A stretch of DNA of 64,000 nt from Raphanus sativus (taxonomy: Eukaryota; Streptophyta; Magnoliopsida; Brassicales; Brassicaceae): the NCBI RefSeq assembly GCF_000801105.2, contig NC_079512.1:34737848-34801847 (forward strand), read 5' to 3'. Every line of letters starts with the position of its first letter. Position 1 is the stretch's first letter. The notes under the pieces were generated by a model. The model did not search any database, had not been told where the DNA came from, and saw only the letters and a list, made by a program, of their open reading frames with translations. Both the position numbers and the translations under genes were made by a program. Below are positions 1 to 12,041 of the stretch, one piece after another.

Positions 1-328
1 GTTCTCTTTCTTATGAAAAGTTTGTGCTAAAACATCTTAGTTTGACTTGTGAAATGATTTGATTGTCTCTCTTTTCACTTTACTAATTTGACTTCCGACA
101 GGTTGATTTCCGTTAAAAAAGGTTTGATCTTTTACTGTTCTGTATAGATATTTCTGTATCTGCTGTTCGAAAGTTTTGGTTTTGTAATATGCATTTGATG
201 ACGAGAATATGATAATAATTGAATATGATCATTTCGCCATATATCCTTAATCCTTTGCTAGTTTTGTGGTCATCAGTTACATTCACTGATGTATTTATCC
301 TCTGTTTTTTTCTTTTTTGCCCGAGAAG

Positions 329-1940
329 ATGGGTGTTGAGGTTGTAAATTACGGTGGATTTGAGGTTGTTCCGGCTCCTTTCGAAGGGAAAATGGACCAA
401 GGCAACAAAGGAGATAAATACTCCATCAAGTTCGGTTCACTCGGTGAGCCGCCAAAGAAAGCCCAAGAGAACAACAATGTGTTGATCTCTGATGTACCTA
501 AAGATGCAGCAGAAGAGTGGCCTGCAGCTAAGCACATCCACTCTTTCTACTTTGTTAAGTACCGTCATCTCGACGACCCCAAGATCAAAGCCAAGCTTGA
601 CTTAGCTGAGAAGGAGCTCGAGAAGCTGAACAAGGCCCGTGCTGCAGTTCTCGACCAGTTGAAAGCTAAGAGGGTAAGGATTAGTGTTTGTAAGCGTTTT
701 GACTTTTTTGGTGATTTTTGAATGATGTGTGGAAGTTTCTTTTTGGTGCATAGGCGGAGAGATCAGAGTTATTTGACCTGTTGGACCCGTTGAAGACCGA
801 GCGTCAGGGGTTCAACACCAAGTTTGACGAGAAAAGAAAGGAGATGGAACCGTTGCAGCAAGCTCTGGGAAAGCTAAGGGGCAATGATGGTGAAAACTCC
901 CGTGGACCCGCTATCTGTTCTTCAGAAGAAGAGCTGAACAATATGGTAAACAACAATCTTTGTGTTCACTCATTATTACTCATGAGACGTTTTTTTGTTT
1001 TACCTCTTTTCTCATTTGGTTGGTGTTTGTAGATATACAGCTACCAATACCGGATTCAACACGAAAGCATTCCATTGACGGAGGAGAAGCAGCTTCTCAA
1101 AGAGATTAGGCTGCTTGAAGGGACAAGAGATAAGGTCATTGCTAATGAGGCTGTGAGAGCCAAAATCAAAGAGTCTTTGGGTCAGAAAGATGATATTCAA
1201 GGTCAAGTTAAGGTAAAAGAGAAGTCATGGTCGTGATGCAATCTTTGTAGTTAATGGGTGCTGGCTTGGAAGGAGTGAAGAAGGAGAGGCAAGCTATTTC
1301 AGCTAGGATTAGTCAGCTGAGTGAGAAAGTGAAAGCAGCGAAAGATGAGATTCAGGTCCTAGAGAATGAGCTGAAGGCTGCGAGTGAAAAGAGGGACGAA
1401 GTTCATTCAAACATTCTTGAGATTAGGAAGCAACGGCATGAGACGGTACAAAGACGTTTACTTTTGTGCATGTTCTTGTTATGGAGAAACTCAAATACTC
1501 TTTCCATCATTTTTCTTCTTTTTTTTGCTCATATAGAATTCAGGGTTTTACCAAGGCCGTAATGTGTTGAACAAAGCAAGAGACTTGGCTGTACAAAAGA
1601 ACATAAACGAGCTTGAGGCGCTCGCCAATGCCGAGGTTGAGAAATTCGTGTCCCTCTGGTGCAGTAAGAAGAATTTCAGAGAAGATTATGAGAAGAGAAT
1701 CTTGGCATCACTTGATGCTAGGCAGCTGAGCAGAGATGGCCGGATGAGGAACCCTGAAGAGAAGCCTCTGGTTACTCCAGAGGCACCAGCAGCAGCAAAG
1801 GCAACCGAGGTTGTCCCTAAAGCTAAGGCAAAGCAGCAGCCAAAGGAGGAACAAGTTTATACACCTGAATCAGATGCTGCTCCTGTTTCTCAGAAGACTG
1901 AGAAAGCTAAAGATGCAGTGAAAGTAAAGAACGTTGTTGT

Positions 1941-1977
<37 letters not shown>

Positions 1978-2561
1978 GTATATGGTCTTGGAAAGCCGCA
2001 GAAAGAAGATGAGAAAAAGATAGATGAAGCTACGGTGAGAGAGATGAGAAAGCAAGAGGAGATTGCTAAAGCCAAGCTAGCCATGGAAAGGAAAAAAAAG
2101 CAGGCAGAGAAAGCTGCTGCTAAAGCTGTGAAAAGAGCTCAAAATTTGAAGCTGAGAAGAGAGAAAAAAAGGCAATTACCTTTTTCTTTGTGTAGTAACA
2201 TCAGTGCTCTCTGCTTTCTACCTTCCTATTCTAATAATATTATCCATCTCTTTGTGTGTTGCAGGAGCGAGAGAAGGAAGCCAAGAAGAGCTTTGATGCC
2301 GAGGCTATCTCTGAGGAAGTTCCAGAAGCTTCTGATGCTGAGAAGGAGGAGGTTGAAGCTCCATTGGAGGAGAAACCGCAGAAGGCAAAAGCTTTGAAGG
2401 AGAAACCAATAAGGAACAGGATACGCAGTAGAGGAGGACCAGAAACACTCCCAAGAGCAATCCTCAAGCGTAAGAAGTCGACTAATTACTGGGTTTGGGC
2501 TGCTCCAGTTACTCTTGTGGTACTGATGCTTCTTGTCTTGGGTTACTACTACGTTCTCTAG
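329..2561 (+). CDS. PPI1: Proton pump interactor 1-like protein (six exons, apparent frameshift)
   Basis: The protein matches remembered Arabidopsis PPI1 (about 612 residues), which binds the regulatory C-terminus of the plasma-membrane H+-ATPase. Exons are placed at 329-673, 754-945, 1033-1212, 1251-1445, 1537-2171 and 2265-2561. Visible features are the MGVEVVNYGGFEVV start, long charged coiled-coil segments, eleven consecutive Asp codons (GAT repeat 1942-1974) and a single C-terminal membrane anchor ending LVLGYYYVL. Family knowledge puts this tail anchor in the ER or plasma membrane. The ATG at 329 is chosen because it gives the conserved N-terminus; the sequence before it looks like the end of a 5'-UTR intron. 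Two oddities are visible. Intron 3 is only 38 nt (1213-1250). The exon 5 frame shifts by one base near 2143, and with it the correct tail is lost unless an alternative splice or a sequence correction restores it. The donor after 2171 would be GC rather than GT. The family assignment is very secure; the integrity of the gene is uncertain. Confidence 0.9.
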
Positions 2562-2890
2562 ATCAAACAAGGCTGCGTTATTGTAGTTTGGGATGTTTTA
2601 TAGCTTGGATTTTTACCTTTCTTTTGAGGATAAAACTCTTAAAGCTTATTCCTCATTTATATACAAGTAGAGACCCTTCCCTAAAGTACTTTTTACATTT
2701 CACTTCTGTTGTTGAGGCTTTAATCCTTTTAACTTTGAAGAAAGAAAACAACTTTTGTTACATTTTTATAGCTCTGATAGTGTTCCATCTACAATGCTAG
2801 ACAATCACATTTTTACATAAGTAGTAAGTCTGACAATGAAACATGATACAATGACTACGAAAGATTACATTAAGCTTACTTGTTAAGACA

Positions 2891-5548
2891 TTACTTCCTT
2901 TTGTTCTCTCTCCAAGCTTTTTGCTTCTTGTTCCACCTCTGGAGAGCAATCCTCCCTGACCTCCACTTTTGACTCCGAAACCGTTCTCTTCCTTTTAGCC
3001 AATTGGAATAATCTTTCTCGGGCTCACACACTATGAAATCTGCCAAGTCCTCCACGTCGCTGCTATTCATGTTGCCTTCTCCGGCCATACACCAAAGAAA
3101 TTTCTCCCCGTTGCAGCTTTTCTCTTCGACACCAACTCCTGAATCCGAACCATTCTCTGCATCAGACAGCTTGCTGCACAATCATGGAGTTACGTAGTCT
3201 CGTTAGCGATCTTATAAATGTGGTTATCAACCCCCATGAAAGTAAAAAAGAGGTTTTTCTGTACATACCCCAAGTACAAAGTTCGGGTTTTTTGAAACTT
3301 CAAAGCAACAGCCTCGCTAAGTTTCCTATCTACTGCAGGCTGTACCATATAACCATTGATTCATTTAGAAAAAGCGTAGAAATTTAGAGTTTTTGTGCGA
3401 AGAGTTATTAGTTGTTACCTCCTCAGCTTTACCAGAAGCTTTAAAACCACTAGATGGTATGGAAGTTGATGGATTTTCTGAGTGCACAAGTGCTTCCAAG
3501 TCACCCCCTTCTAGGATAAATAAATACAGAGATACCACCATTCCGAAAATAGAGCCCTTTATTAGAAAGTCAAGCTTAAGTGCAAAGCTTACAGACAGTA
3601 AGCCAGAAAAATGCATAAGCATCCACTTCGAATTCAAATGAACATGAGGATGAGATTCTATTCTATCGTGCAGGAAACTTTGTCCGGGTAAGTGAACACT
3701 GAACTTTTCAAAACGTCCAACAACGTCCATCATGGATTTGTATTCCTTGCAAGATTGAACGTCTCCAACGTCTTCAGATCGATGCCGGAGAGCCCGGATG
3801 ACTTGCAGTGTCGAACAACTCATCAGCTTTAGTATGGATGCAAGTAGATACAGGTCTTCGACACTAGATGCGCTGTACTTTTGAAACACAGAGTCCATGA
3901 CATCATCAGAACTAGCTCTAAGTATCGCGCAACCAAGAACTGATAAGATCTGCGACAACATGTTTTCTGAGTAGGAGCTATCAAATACACTTAAACTCTC
4001 CTTCGCGTATGCTACAGAACACGCTACCAGCTCATCATTTTCTCTCTTGCCATTGTTACTTTGAAAAGAACCCCATGAATCCTTTAGCTTCAGTGTAACC
4101 TCGTTAACTTTCTCCAGTGTTGAGGGCAAAAGAAGATGAGTTGTTCTAATCCCAGAACTACACATCGAAACACCAAACTTCCCAGATGAGTTATTCTCAT
4201 CCTTACACATGTACCGTGTGTACAGAACAACAGACTTGTCAAATGCATCAATGCATCTATCAAAAAGCTGAAGGTCTAATAATCCCTTAACACAACAGAT
4301 ACCGATGGCATCAGAGAGCAATAAAACCACATAGGCGTGAATCATTCTTGGCGCGGAGAACATCACGGGGTCTAGCAGCAAGGACGTAGCAGCACTCATG
4401 GTTAACTGAGGTGGTCTAACCGGACTAACTTGCTTCCAGTATAATCTCTCAGCATACATCTTATTTAGTTTCTCACCTGACAGTGATAAGATAAAGTGAG
4501 CAGAAACCATTTCCATCACAACGGCCATGTCATGCTTACTGAACATTATACATGAGGAGAATGCAGGATCTACAAGGAAAAGCAGATCCCTGACTGAACT
4601 ATTCACCAAAACCTCATCGATGAAAACCTGGACATATTAAGGGACAAAGTAAACATAACACCGTCTTAATGATTCAACTTAGAAGCACTTGCCAATGGTA
4701 TAATTATAAAAAAAAAAGCCACAAGTTTTCAAGACGGTCAAAAGAAAATCTAAGAAACAAAAATGGATCAATCAAGATTTACCTCAAGCCCTGTACAAAG
4801 AAACGTACGGCGGGACTCGTCAGAAGAATCACCCCCATACGTTGCAGAGATCAAACCACTGAGGATTGAGAGAAGCGTTTTCGCTTTCTCCAGAGCCATA
4901 CTGTGTTCATCAGGCAAAAGTAAAGTGATGATCTTCATGCAGCATCTTAAGAACAGCATGGCCAGTTCAACACTCTCCTCATCTCCACTTGCAAACGTGC
5001 AACAACTCTCACCATTATTGTCTTTGCATAAAGCAGAGAACAGGATTTCGAAAATCCTATCAAGCTCCGTGAACAAGACATCAGAGAGGTCGCAAACATC
5101 AACGAACTCGATCGATTCTCCTCCGTTGGATTTGATATTCCAATAGTGTGAGGCAACGTTGCCACTATCCCAGTTTATCGGAGGAGTTCGTGATAACGGA
5201 CCCAGGATGTACAGCAGATGTTTCAAGATTGGCTGCTTAGAAACCTGAGAAATCAAAAAGGGGACTCAGATTGTTAATTCCCTAAACCCTAAAGTTCAAA
5301 ACTTTCTGAGAGAGATTTTATCAAAACTAGTCAAAATCGACGAGATTGGCAGCTAATTGGGACAAATCATTTTATAGTCACAGAGGCAATTTTTAAAGGA
5401 GATAGGGATTTTGCGCGGATCGGAGGGAACCGGAGAGACATTGTTGTACCTGAGGGGAAGCAATAGATGAAGCGAGAGAACGGAATAAGTTGTCTGGATC
5501 TGAGACCTTCGAAGCACGTAGCTTCTTACGGTTCCGCTTGGCCGCCAT
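2891..5548 (-). CDS. Conserved uncharacterised plant protein (five exons, 707 residues)
   Basis: Exons on the minus strand are 5548-5450, 5244-4783, 4627-3419, 3339-3269 and 3173-2891, all in phase with consensus splice sites. The start MAAKRNRKKLRASK is basic and could act as a nuclear or nucleolar signal. The middle is a helical, leucine-rich region without a motif I can name. The C-terminus is strongly basic (WRSGRIALQRWNKKQKAW, then KRK). By position next to PPI1 it corresponds to Arabidopsis At4g27510, annotated as unknown. It converges with PPI1, with about 330 bp between the two stops. The two telomere-like CCCTAAA units at about 5280-5293 lie in intron 1; such telo-boxes are common near plant housekeeping genes. 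No function is inferred. Helical-repeat nucleolar factors would be one place to search. I am confident that the gene is real, less so about exon 4, which is placed only by phase. Confidence 0.82.
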
Positions 5549-6435
5549 CGCCGAGAAGGAAGAGGAGGACGATGCTCGTAGTCGGTGAGGTTCTCGATTC
5601 TGAGGGGATTTTCTCTGTGGCGGGAAAGGACAATACACGCGGGTCGTTTTTGTGAGCTTAAAACGACACGCAGTTTTATTGAGAAAAAGGTAAATGTTTT
5701 GGGGAAAAAGACTATGGAGGTTGATTATTTACTGATTTTGAAGTAGTTTTTGACTTTTGTTTCCGAAAAAACCATTTTCTAGACAATCAAGTTTAAGAAA
5801 AAAAAAAAAAGAGATTTCCTAAAATCTAGAGAAACTATTTTTTTCTTTCAAATAACTGTATTTTCTAAAGAAAAAACAAAATCTAAGTTTTTATGGTTTT
5901 ATCATAAAGCAATTTGTTTGTTTTTATGGTCAACCTCAAGTTGATAACTTGAAAATGATCCATATTACCAGTAAATTCCTTTATGTTTTTTCGGCGCTTG
6001 AATGCTTTATAGTATTGTCGTTTTTATCATAAAGCAATTCGATTGCGTTTACGAAACGTGAAGTATTTAAAATGTTAATTTGTAAACTGCGGAGAAGAGT
6101 CCATATTTTAAAGTCATTTTGATTTTCCAAAATATTTGAAGAGACTAATGTAAATATTTTTAGTATAAATGTCAGACATAAATATCATTATATTTGGTTT
6201 TACTTTGTTTTTCTAAAGAAACTTATTGAAAAAGTTGATTTCAATTATCTTAGTATTACTTCTTTAATATAGTGGAATCATCAATTACATCATTACATAA
6301 TTTCTATTTTTATTTCAATGATCTTAGTTTACTTTTTTTATATGATCAAAGAAGAGACCGGGTTTTTGAAGTTGTGGACGGCATCCGTCAAGCTTTTCTG
6401 AGAATCGAATACCTCAGGTCCAAAAAAAACTCTCC
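5549..6435. other. AT-rich intergenic stretch
   Basis: This holds the short upstream region of the minus-strand gene starting at 5548 and then low-complexity A/T-rich DNA. I see no gene, RNA or clear repeat. Confidence 0.6.
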
Positions 6436-7207
6436 TTGATACGTTTACGAGAATGTAGACAGGCTCATTTCCAATCTTGCAAGTTTTTTGAAGAGGAAAC
6501 TGATCCTTCAAAAGACTGGCACAAGCATTTCACAGCCTCTTTCGGAACAGATCGTTGGATGAAATCGGATATTGGATTCTGTTGCCCCCTATCAAAATCT
6601 AAGAGTGCTGCAATTGCGAGAAAAAACATCCTCTTTAATGAAAGAATTCAGAAAAAAGCATCTCGTCAATTACACTGGTTGATTAAGTTTGTCCTTCAAA
6701 GCCTTGTCTATGGTACGCTGGCTTGGTTCATGGATGAGATTGGAGAGAAACATCCCGAACCGTATCTGGTTTAAGCTTCGAGCGCTTGGGCACTTCACTT
6801 CTGTTTCACAGCACTAAAACTCCAGGGTTCATGGAGATTATGGAGTTACCATAGGTTTACTCATGGTGGCTGTAGTGATTGCTATCCACCTGACATCATT
6901 CACCACTGTCAAATTAGCATTGATGTATGGAGGTGGATTCATGTTGGCCGGAGTGTCTCAACTCATCAAGTTTGCAACAACTAGGAGAGAAAGAGATGAA
7001 GCTGAGACAGACGTGATGAAGAAAAATGTCAAGAAAGCAACCGCTAAAAAGGAGAAACCTTTACTTCCCCTAGTTTATCAAGTTTCTAGTCAAGGGTTGG
7101 TGTCTTGTCCATTAGCAAGACACTTTACAACAATTAATAGTCACCAAAAGTACAATGTTATCAAGAAACTGGTCAAATCATTCAGGTATGAATACATAAC
7201 AAATTGA
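6436..7207 (+). pseudogene. Unrecognised broken coding remnant with membrane-like segment
   Basis: Two neighbouring open frames (6436-6774 and 6863-7207) have protein-like composition that the AT-rich surroundings lack. The first contains FFEEETDPSKDWHKHF and ends in EKHPEPYLV. The second, read back through HGDYGVTIGLLM, has a hydrophobic stretch (VAVVIAIHL, then VKLALMYGGGFMLAGV) followed by a basic and acidic tail (RRERDEAETDVMKK). Stop codons and a frame change separate them. The simplest reading is one former gene, possibly an intronless retrocopy, now disrupted. I do not recognise the family. A real two-exon gene cannot be excluded, but no good splice pair joins the frames. Confidence 0.4.
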
Positions 7208-9220
7208 TGAATGTTTACTTGAATAAAGTATGCACAAAACGTGAACCAAAAGCAAGAAAAATCCTAGACTACCTAAGCTATAGTTTGTAACTTCTCTCGT
7301 TTTCTAAATTTGAATCTCGTTTGGTTTAAGAGTTTATTTTGTTAATTATTTTTATCTTATCTTTTAATCTCTTATTTATCCAACAATATATCATGAGTTT
7401 GTGTGATTTCATGGAGATTAGTGACTACAGTTTTTAGAGTTCTTGGGTCTAGTATATTAGAGTGATTAGTGTTTGATCTTTGATGTTGTGTTCTTAATCT
7501 AAATGATCTTTAGTTGATTAGTGTGCTTAATTCTAGATTAAGGTTGAATACTATAATCTAAGATCATAGGTTGTCTCATGTTCAGAAGCTATTCGATGAA
7601 ATATTTGAATGAACTAATCAATATGCTTTAGCTAACATGAGTTGATGTTAGAGATGTTTAGTGGCTATTAGAACTTGAAATTCATTCATGCTTGATGCTA
7701 ATTAACCAATGTGAATTAACGTTAAGAACTTGATTAGTATATGAATTATTACCATAAAAGTGGATTAGCTTAAATTAGTGATCTTAAGCCTAAAAATTAG
7801 TATGATTGTTTGAACATCATGAAATAGCATTTGATCATTCTAATCAATAACCTTGACCCAAAAGATTGTCTTTCTTTGATTTATTTGTAGTTGATTTTAG
7901 CTGTCTTTCTATTTTACTAGTTTAGATCATAAACCTCTTTCTATTTGCTTAGATTAAAGAAGCTTATGTATTCTTGGTGTTATAAGTTTCTAATTCTTTT
8001 CGGATTCGATCATAAAATGCTATAATGACATATCATTCGATTATGATGTTGTTGGCATATTAGATTAATTAGTGTGTTTCTAAACGCGTAAATCAGAATA
8101 TTTTTGTTTAACAGAGTTGCTAAGCATCTGTTAAATTCATTTTTATGAGTTCAAAAGGCACTGAACGCTCCAAATGTATTTGACTAGTCTAAGATGCACT
8201 GAATGAGAAATCAGTGTAGGTCCATACTCACGTTTCTACTGCCGACAGTGAGAAGAAATAAGCTTTTCCATTTTAAAAATGAACAATGAAAATACAACAC
8301 ACAAAAATAAACATTGATAACATCTAGAAGTATCTATGTCAATATTATAAAACAACAGTGGAAAATAAAAGAAATATATTGCATGTGTGATATTGACATA
8401 AATAAAAAAGCATCAAACATAAAATAAAAAGTCAATGTAGCTTTTCCCTTACGTGGGCTTTGGTAGGTAAATGAATTAATAACAATCAGTCTTTAATGTG
8501 ACTTTAACAAGCTTTTGGTAAGGCGAGGGTTAGTAAGCAAGCAATGTGGTTCGAGGCCACCCTATCAGACTTCACTTTTGCGGTCACACGGATATGAGTT
8601 CATTTTACTGTCCATTTGAATACAACGGTACCATCTATTCAGAGATTAGTCTGGATTTTTCATAGTAAAAAGAATAAAAAAAAACTTTGGTACAACCCAA
8701 TTCGATATCTATCCATATCCATGAACCTAAATATTTAGTCGAAACATAAGCATTCAACTCTTACCACTTTTCTTAAGACACACACCTAACTGCACTGCCA
8801 CTTTGTTCTCCAAAGCATTAACTCTGTTAGTTACCAACGGGAGCTAGAAAAGATCACCTTTATCCCTAACCTTATAAACTCAGTCACAGATCACCTTTAT
8901 CCCTAACCTTATAAACTCAGTCACATGTGAGTGTTATGAGTATGTATCACAACACAATATACTATTTTCAACTTTTAATTAGAGTTATCTTTAATCAAAA
9001 AAATTAAGAGTTATCATGTGTTTGTGTAACTAGAATGATCAAGTTTAAGCACAATATGGTGTCTCTATTATTTATTACAACAAACCAAGTTATCAAACTA
9101 TACTGACGATGTAAAGCCGTAACCAATTAACAAAAGAAGAAGCAGAGACTAGAATGAAACTAGACCAATAGTATCGAGAAAATCAATTCCGACATGAATC
9201 TATATAGCCTCGAAGTGTTA
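7208..9220. other. AT-rich intergenic stretch
   Basis: No coding sequence or RNA gene is recognisable here. The only structure I found is the 37-bp tandem duplication listed separately. Confidence 0.55.
8851..8924. repeat. Two tandem copies of a 37-bp unit
   Basis: The unit beginning AGATCACCTTTATCCC and ending CAGTCAC occurs twice in direct succession (8851-8887 and 8888-8924) with no difference, which indicates a recent local duplication. Confidence 0.9.
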
Positions 9221-10270
9221 TTAAGTTGACATAAGGATGATGGTTAGGAAGAGACTTAAAACTGTAGTTACCGACATAACGGCCATACCATTAGCAGAGG
9301 ATTTTTTCTCGCCTGGAGCTTCCGCCGGCGCATTAATACCACCGGAGCTTGACGGTCCATCTCCAGAGGGACCCATCCCCGAGCCTGATGGCCCCATCGC
9401 CGAACCTGAGGGAGCATCTCCGGAGGGACCCATCCCAGACGGGGAAGATGAAATGGAGGAAGGAGATTCTCCCGGAGCCAAAGATGGAGAAACGGCTGAA
9501 GAAGATTTGGGTGCCATTGATCCAGACGGTGAAGAGCCCGGTGCAGAGGACGGAGGTGATGGAGGAGAAGTCATCGGAGAAACAGGGGAAGAAGACTTAG
9601 GTGACATTGATCCCGGCGGAGAAGTCACCGGAGCAGAGGACGGAGAAACAGGGGAGGAAGATGATTTAGGTGGCATAGGGGCCGGTGGAGAAGTAGCCGG
9701 AGAAACGGGGGAAGAAGACTTAGGTGGCAATGAACCCGGCGGAGAGTTTCCCGGCGTAGCGGCTTGTGGAGGAGGCGGAGTCGAAGTTCTAACAGACAAG
9801 ACGACGACAGTAAGCTTTTGCCCTTTCTTACAGTTATCTTCATTACCGCTGATGAAGTAAAACGGACCAGAACGATCAAGCGAGATCTCTGAGTTTCCGT
9901 CGTCGGCTCTCTTGATCGGATTCTTGGTGTTACATCCGTCGTAGTCAGCCTTGCTGACCTCTAGAACAGAGTCAGCTCCCTTGGCGTAGGTAAAATCTGC
10001 ATGAAAATAATCAAACCGTGTCTCATACAAAATTAAAAAAAAAAACAAACTACTCCATGACAAGTCAGAAAGAAGAGGTTATATATATTATATACAGAGT
10101 GTGTCGTGTACTAGGAAACGGCTCTTTCCAGCCCAAGATCCATAATCTTCCGGGGGGTTTGGAACCCACGCGCCGCTACCTCCGACTCCGAACCTCCGTG
10201 CGACGGAGATGGTTGAGAAAGAGAGGAGGAACGTGAAGAAACAGAGGCTTTTGGTTTTTGTAAACGCCAT
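9221..10270 (-). CDS. ENODL2: Early nodulin-like arabinogalactan protein (ENODL2-like)
   Basis: Exon 1 is 10270-10096 and exon 2 is 9996-9221, giving about 316 residues. The layout is typical of the family. A signal peptide (MAFTKTKSLCFFTFLLSFST) is followed by a plastocyanin-like domain to about residue 126. This domain has two cysteines (YDGCNTKN and EDNCKKGQ) able to form the fold's disulfide. Next comes a long Pro/Ala/Ser-rich region with SSSPVSP repeats suited to arabinogalactan glycosylation. The protein ends in a hydrophobic tail (VTTVLSLFLTIILMST) for a GPI anchor. The copper-binding His that normally precedes the second Cys is Asn here (GNEDNC), so it should not bind copper; that is family knowledge applied to the visible sequence. 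It should sit on the outer face of the plasma membrane. Its position corresponds to At4g27520. A long opposite-strand frame over exon 2 is only a composition shadow. Confidence 0.9.
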
Positions 10271-10324
10271 GTTTTTTTTCTAAAAGATTATGAGAGAAAT
10301 GGGGTTTGTGTGAGTGTGTGACTA

Positions 10325-10334
10325 TGAATATATA
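10325..10334 (-). promoter_or_regulatory. Possible TATA box of the ENODL2-like gene
   Basis: On the minus strand the sequence reads CTATATATTC about 55-65 bp before the start codon. A transcription start some 30 bp downstream would leave a leader of about 30 nt. This is inferred from position only. Confidence 0.45.
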
Positions 10335-10500
10335 GAAATATGAAGGGTTGGGCTAAAACGTTAAGTGAAGCTTTTGTCTTTATGATAGGGGGGAGATGTA
10401 ACGTTTATGGTAAATACGTGTTTGTTTAAAAATTGAATCTCGTGTCAGTCTTCGTTTCTTTTCTTCATTAAAAGAAGAGAGACTTTCTTCTTGTGTCCAC

Positions 10501-10568
10501 ACCGACGTGTTTAATTTTATTCATTTTAGGAAACACCGACGTGTTTAATTTTATTCATTTTAGGAAAC
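10501..10568. repeat. Two perfect tandem copies of a 34-bp unit
   Basis: The unit that begins ACCGACGTGTTTAATTTTAT occupies 10501-10534 and is repeated exactly at 10535-10568. It lies about 230-300 bp upstream of the ENODL2-like start codon. Each unit contains the core GACGTG, which resembles a bZIP-binding element. Confidence 0.9.
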
Positions 10569-10591
10569 AAACCATTTGGTGCTATACGAGT

Positions 10592-11011
10592 TTATTAGAG
10601 ATGGGTTTGTCTCCAATGTATTCCTCTATATTTGCCTCTATAAAGAAATATTTTCAAAATATTCTATTTTAAGTTTACAAAAAATATTTTTTATTTATAA
10701 AAATTGATAACTAACCCTATTTACTTTTAATTTTTAAAATATTTTCATAAAATTATGAATCTGTTTAAACTAAATTTGTATTCAAAAACTATTATGTAAA
10801 CAAAAAATATAATTTTATTTTTATAAATATTTTATTTCTCTATAAAATAATTATTTTGGTTATAAATATAAAAGTTTGAAAGTTAAAGGACTATTTTGAA
10901 AATAAAAAAATATGACTCTATAATAGAGGTGAAAATAGAGATGAGATAGAGCATTTTTTTATCTATTATAGTATATAGAGGTAAAAATAGTTAAGGATTG
11001 GAGATGCTCTT
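10592..11011. mobile_element. Probable MITE-like insertion
   Basis: The left side reads TCTCCAATGTATTCCTCTAT and the right side, reversed, reads ATCTCCAATCCTTAACTATT. Both are followed by related CCTCTATA runs, so the ends are imperfect inverted repeats around an AT-rich core. No open frame is present. Exact borders and a target-site duplication were not resolved. Confidence 0.5.
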
Positions 11012-12041
11012 ACGCGTTTAAAGAAGAGCTGTAGATTGTGACAAAAGAAAGTATCGGATTCAAACACCAATCTCAGAAGAACTAATGTTCATTCTTGAGG
11101 ATATGACTAGTGACTCACAACGAATCATATACCATTCGGCTTTGATACTATGAAGTCTTTTTTATATCTGCATCTGGTTCCATTTTCTTTTCTTTCTTTT
11201 TTCGAGAAAGGTTAGCTTTACGATGCATGCGATCGTGTTATTGCAGTCGTAGAGAATTTCTGAATACAAAAGATTTTTAATTTGTGGACTTGGGTTTATG
11301 TATGGGCCATGAATCTGGTTTCTCAAGGTCCTACTTCTTTACACATTTTACTATAACGGCAGTGTTCAATCTTCTTTTTTCTGTTTGTTTGAGAACTGGC
11401 TTTCAAATTACAAACAGTGCTCAATCTGTTGCTGATAGAATCATTACCATTAGGCCTCTCGCTACTTCTCAACGTTAGTTCTGTTTGAATTCGAAGTTAG
11501 TCTACACAGATTAATTGAGGCTGTCATATATGTCATTCTTCCAAAACTTTGCAGGGAAACAACAGAAGAGAGAAGCCAAAGCAATTGGAAACGAGGACAA
11601 CTATAGATGACAAGGCTCCAGATGTGACAATGGAGCCATGCGGCTAATACAGCCCAAATATGGATTAAAGTGAGCCATCAAAAAATGCAAGCGAACGAGT
11701 GAATGCAGAGAATGTGTGTGGATGAGGATGACCAAAATTAGTATAAGAGTGAGAATATTGACGTAGATGATGCTATGACATATGTAGAGATCGTACTTGT
11801 GATGGGTTAAAACAATATATCATTTACTAAACTAAAATATATATCCTCATTCCTCACCAATCATAAAGTCTGTCTTTTACTTATTACAAATTGTGTGATG
11901 TCTAACATTCGAACTTGCTTAATCCACCATCTTAGCTTTGCTGCTGTTCTGTTTGTTGTTTGTTTCTCGCCTATTTTGAGCTACCAAAACTACTAAAGAA
12001 TCTCATTGCCAAATACAAAACTATTGTCTTGATGCAGTCTT
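11012..12041. other. Intergenic, with a possible gene remnant near 11284-11610
   Basis: A 64-codon frame at 11284-11478 ends near a GT (after the codons for LATSQ). A consensus acceptor (TTTGCAG, ending about 11555) is followed by a short lysine-rich frame. This could be the tail of a decayed two-exon gene. I do not recognise it. The rest is non-coding as far as I can see. Confidence 0.3.

Noticed and set aside
5280..5293. Interstitial telomere repeat
   Set aside because: Only two CCCTAAA units are present, and they lie in an intron near a promoter, where telo-boxes are common.
9237..9860. 207-codon plus-strand frame over the ENODL2-like gene
   Set aside because: It is antisense to a Pro/Ser/Ala-rich coding exon, whose codons rarely give stops on the other strand.
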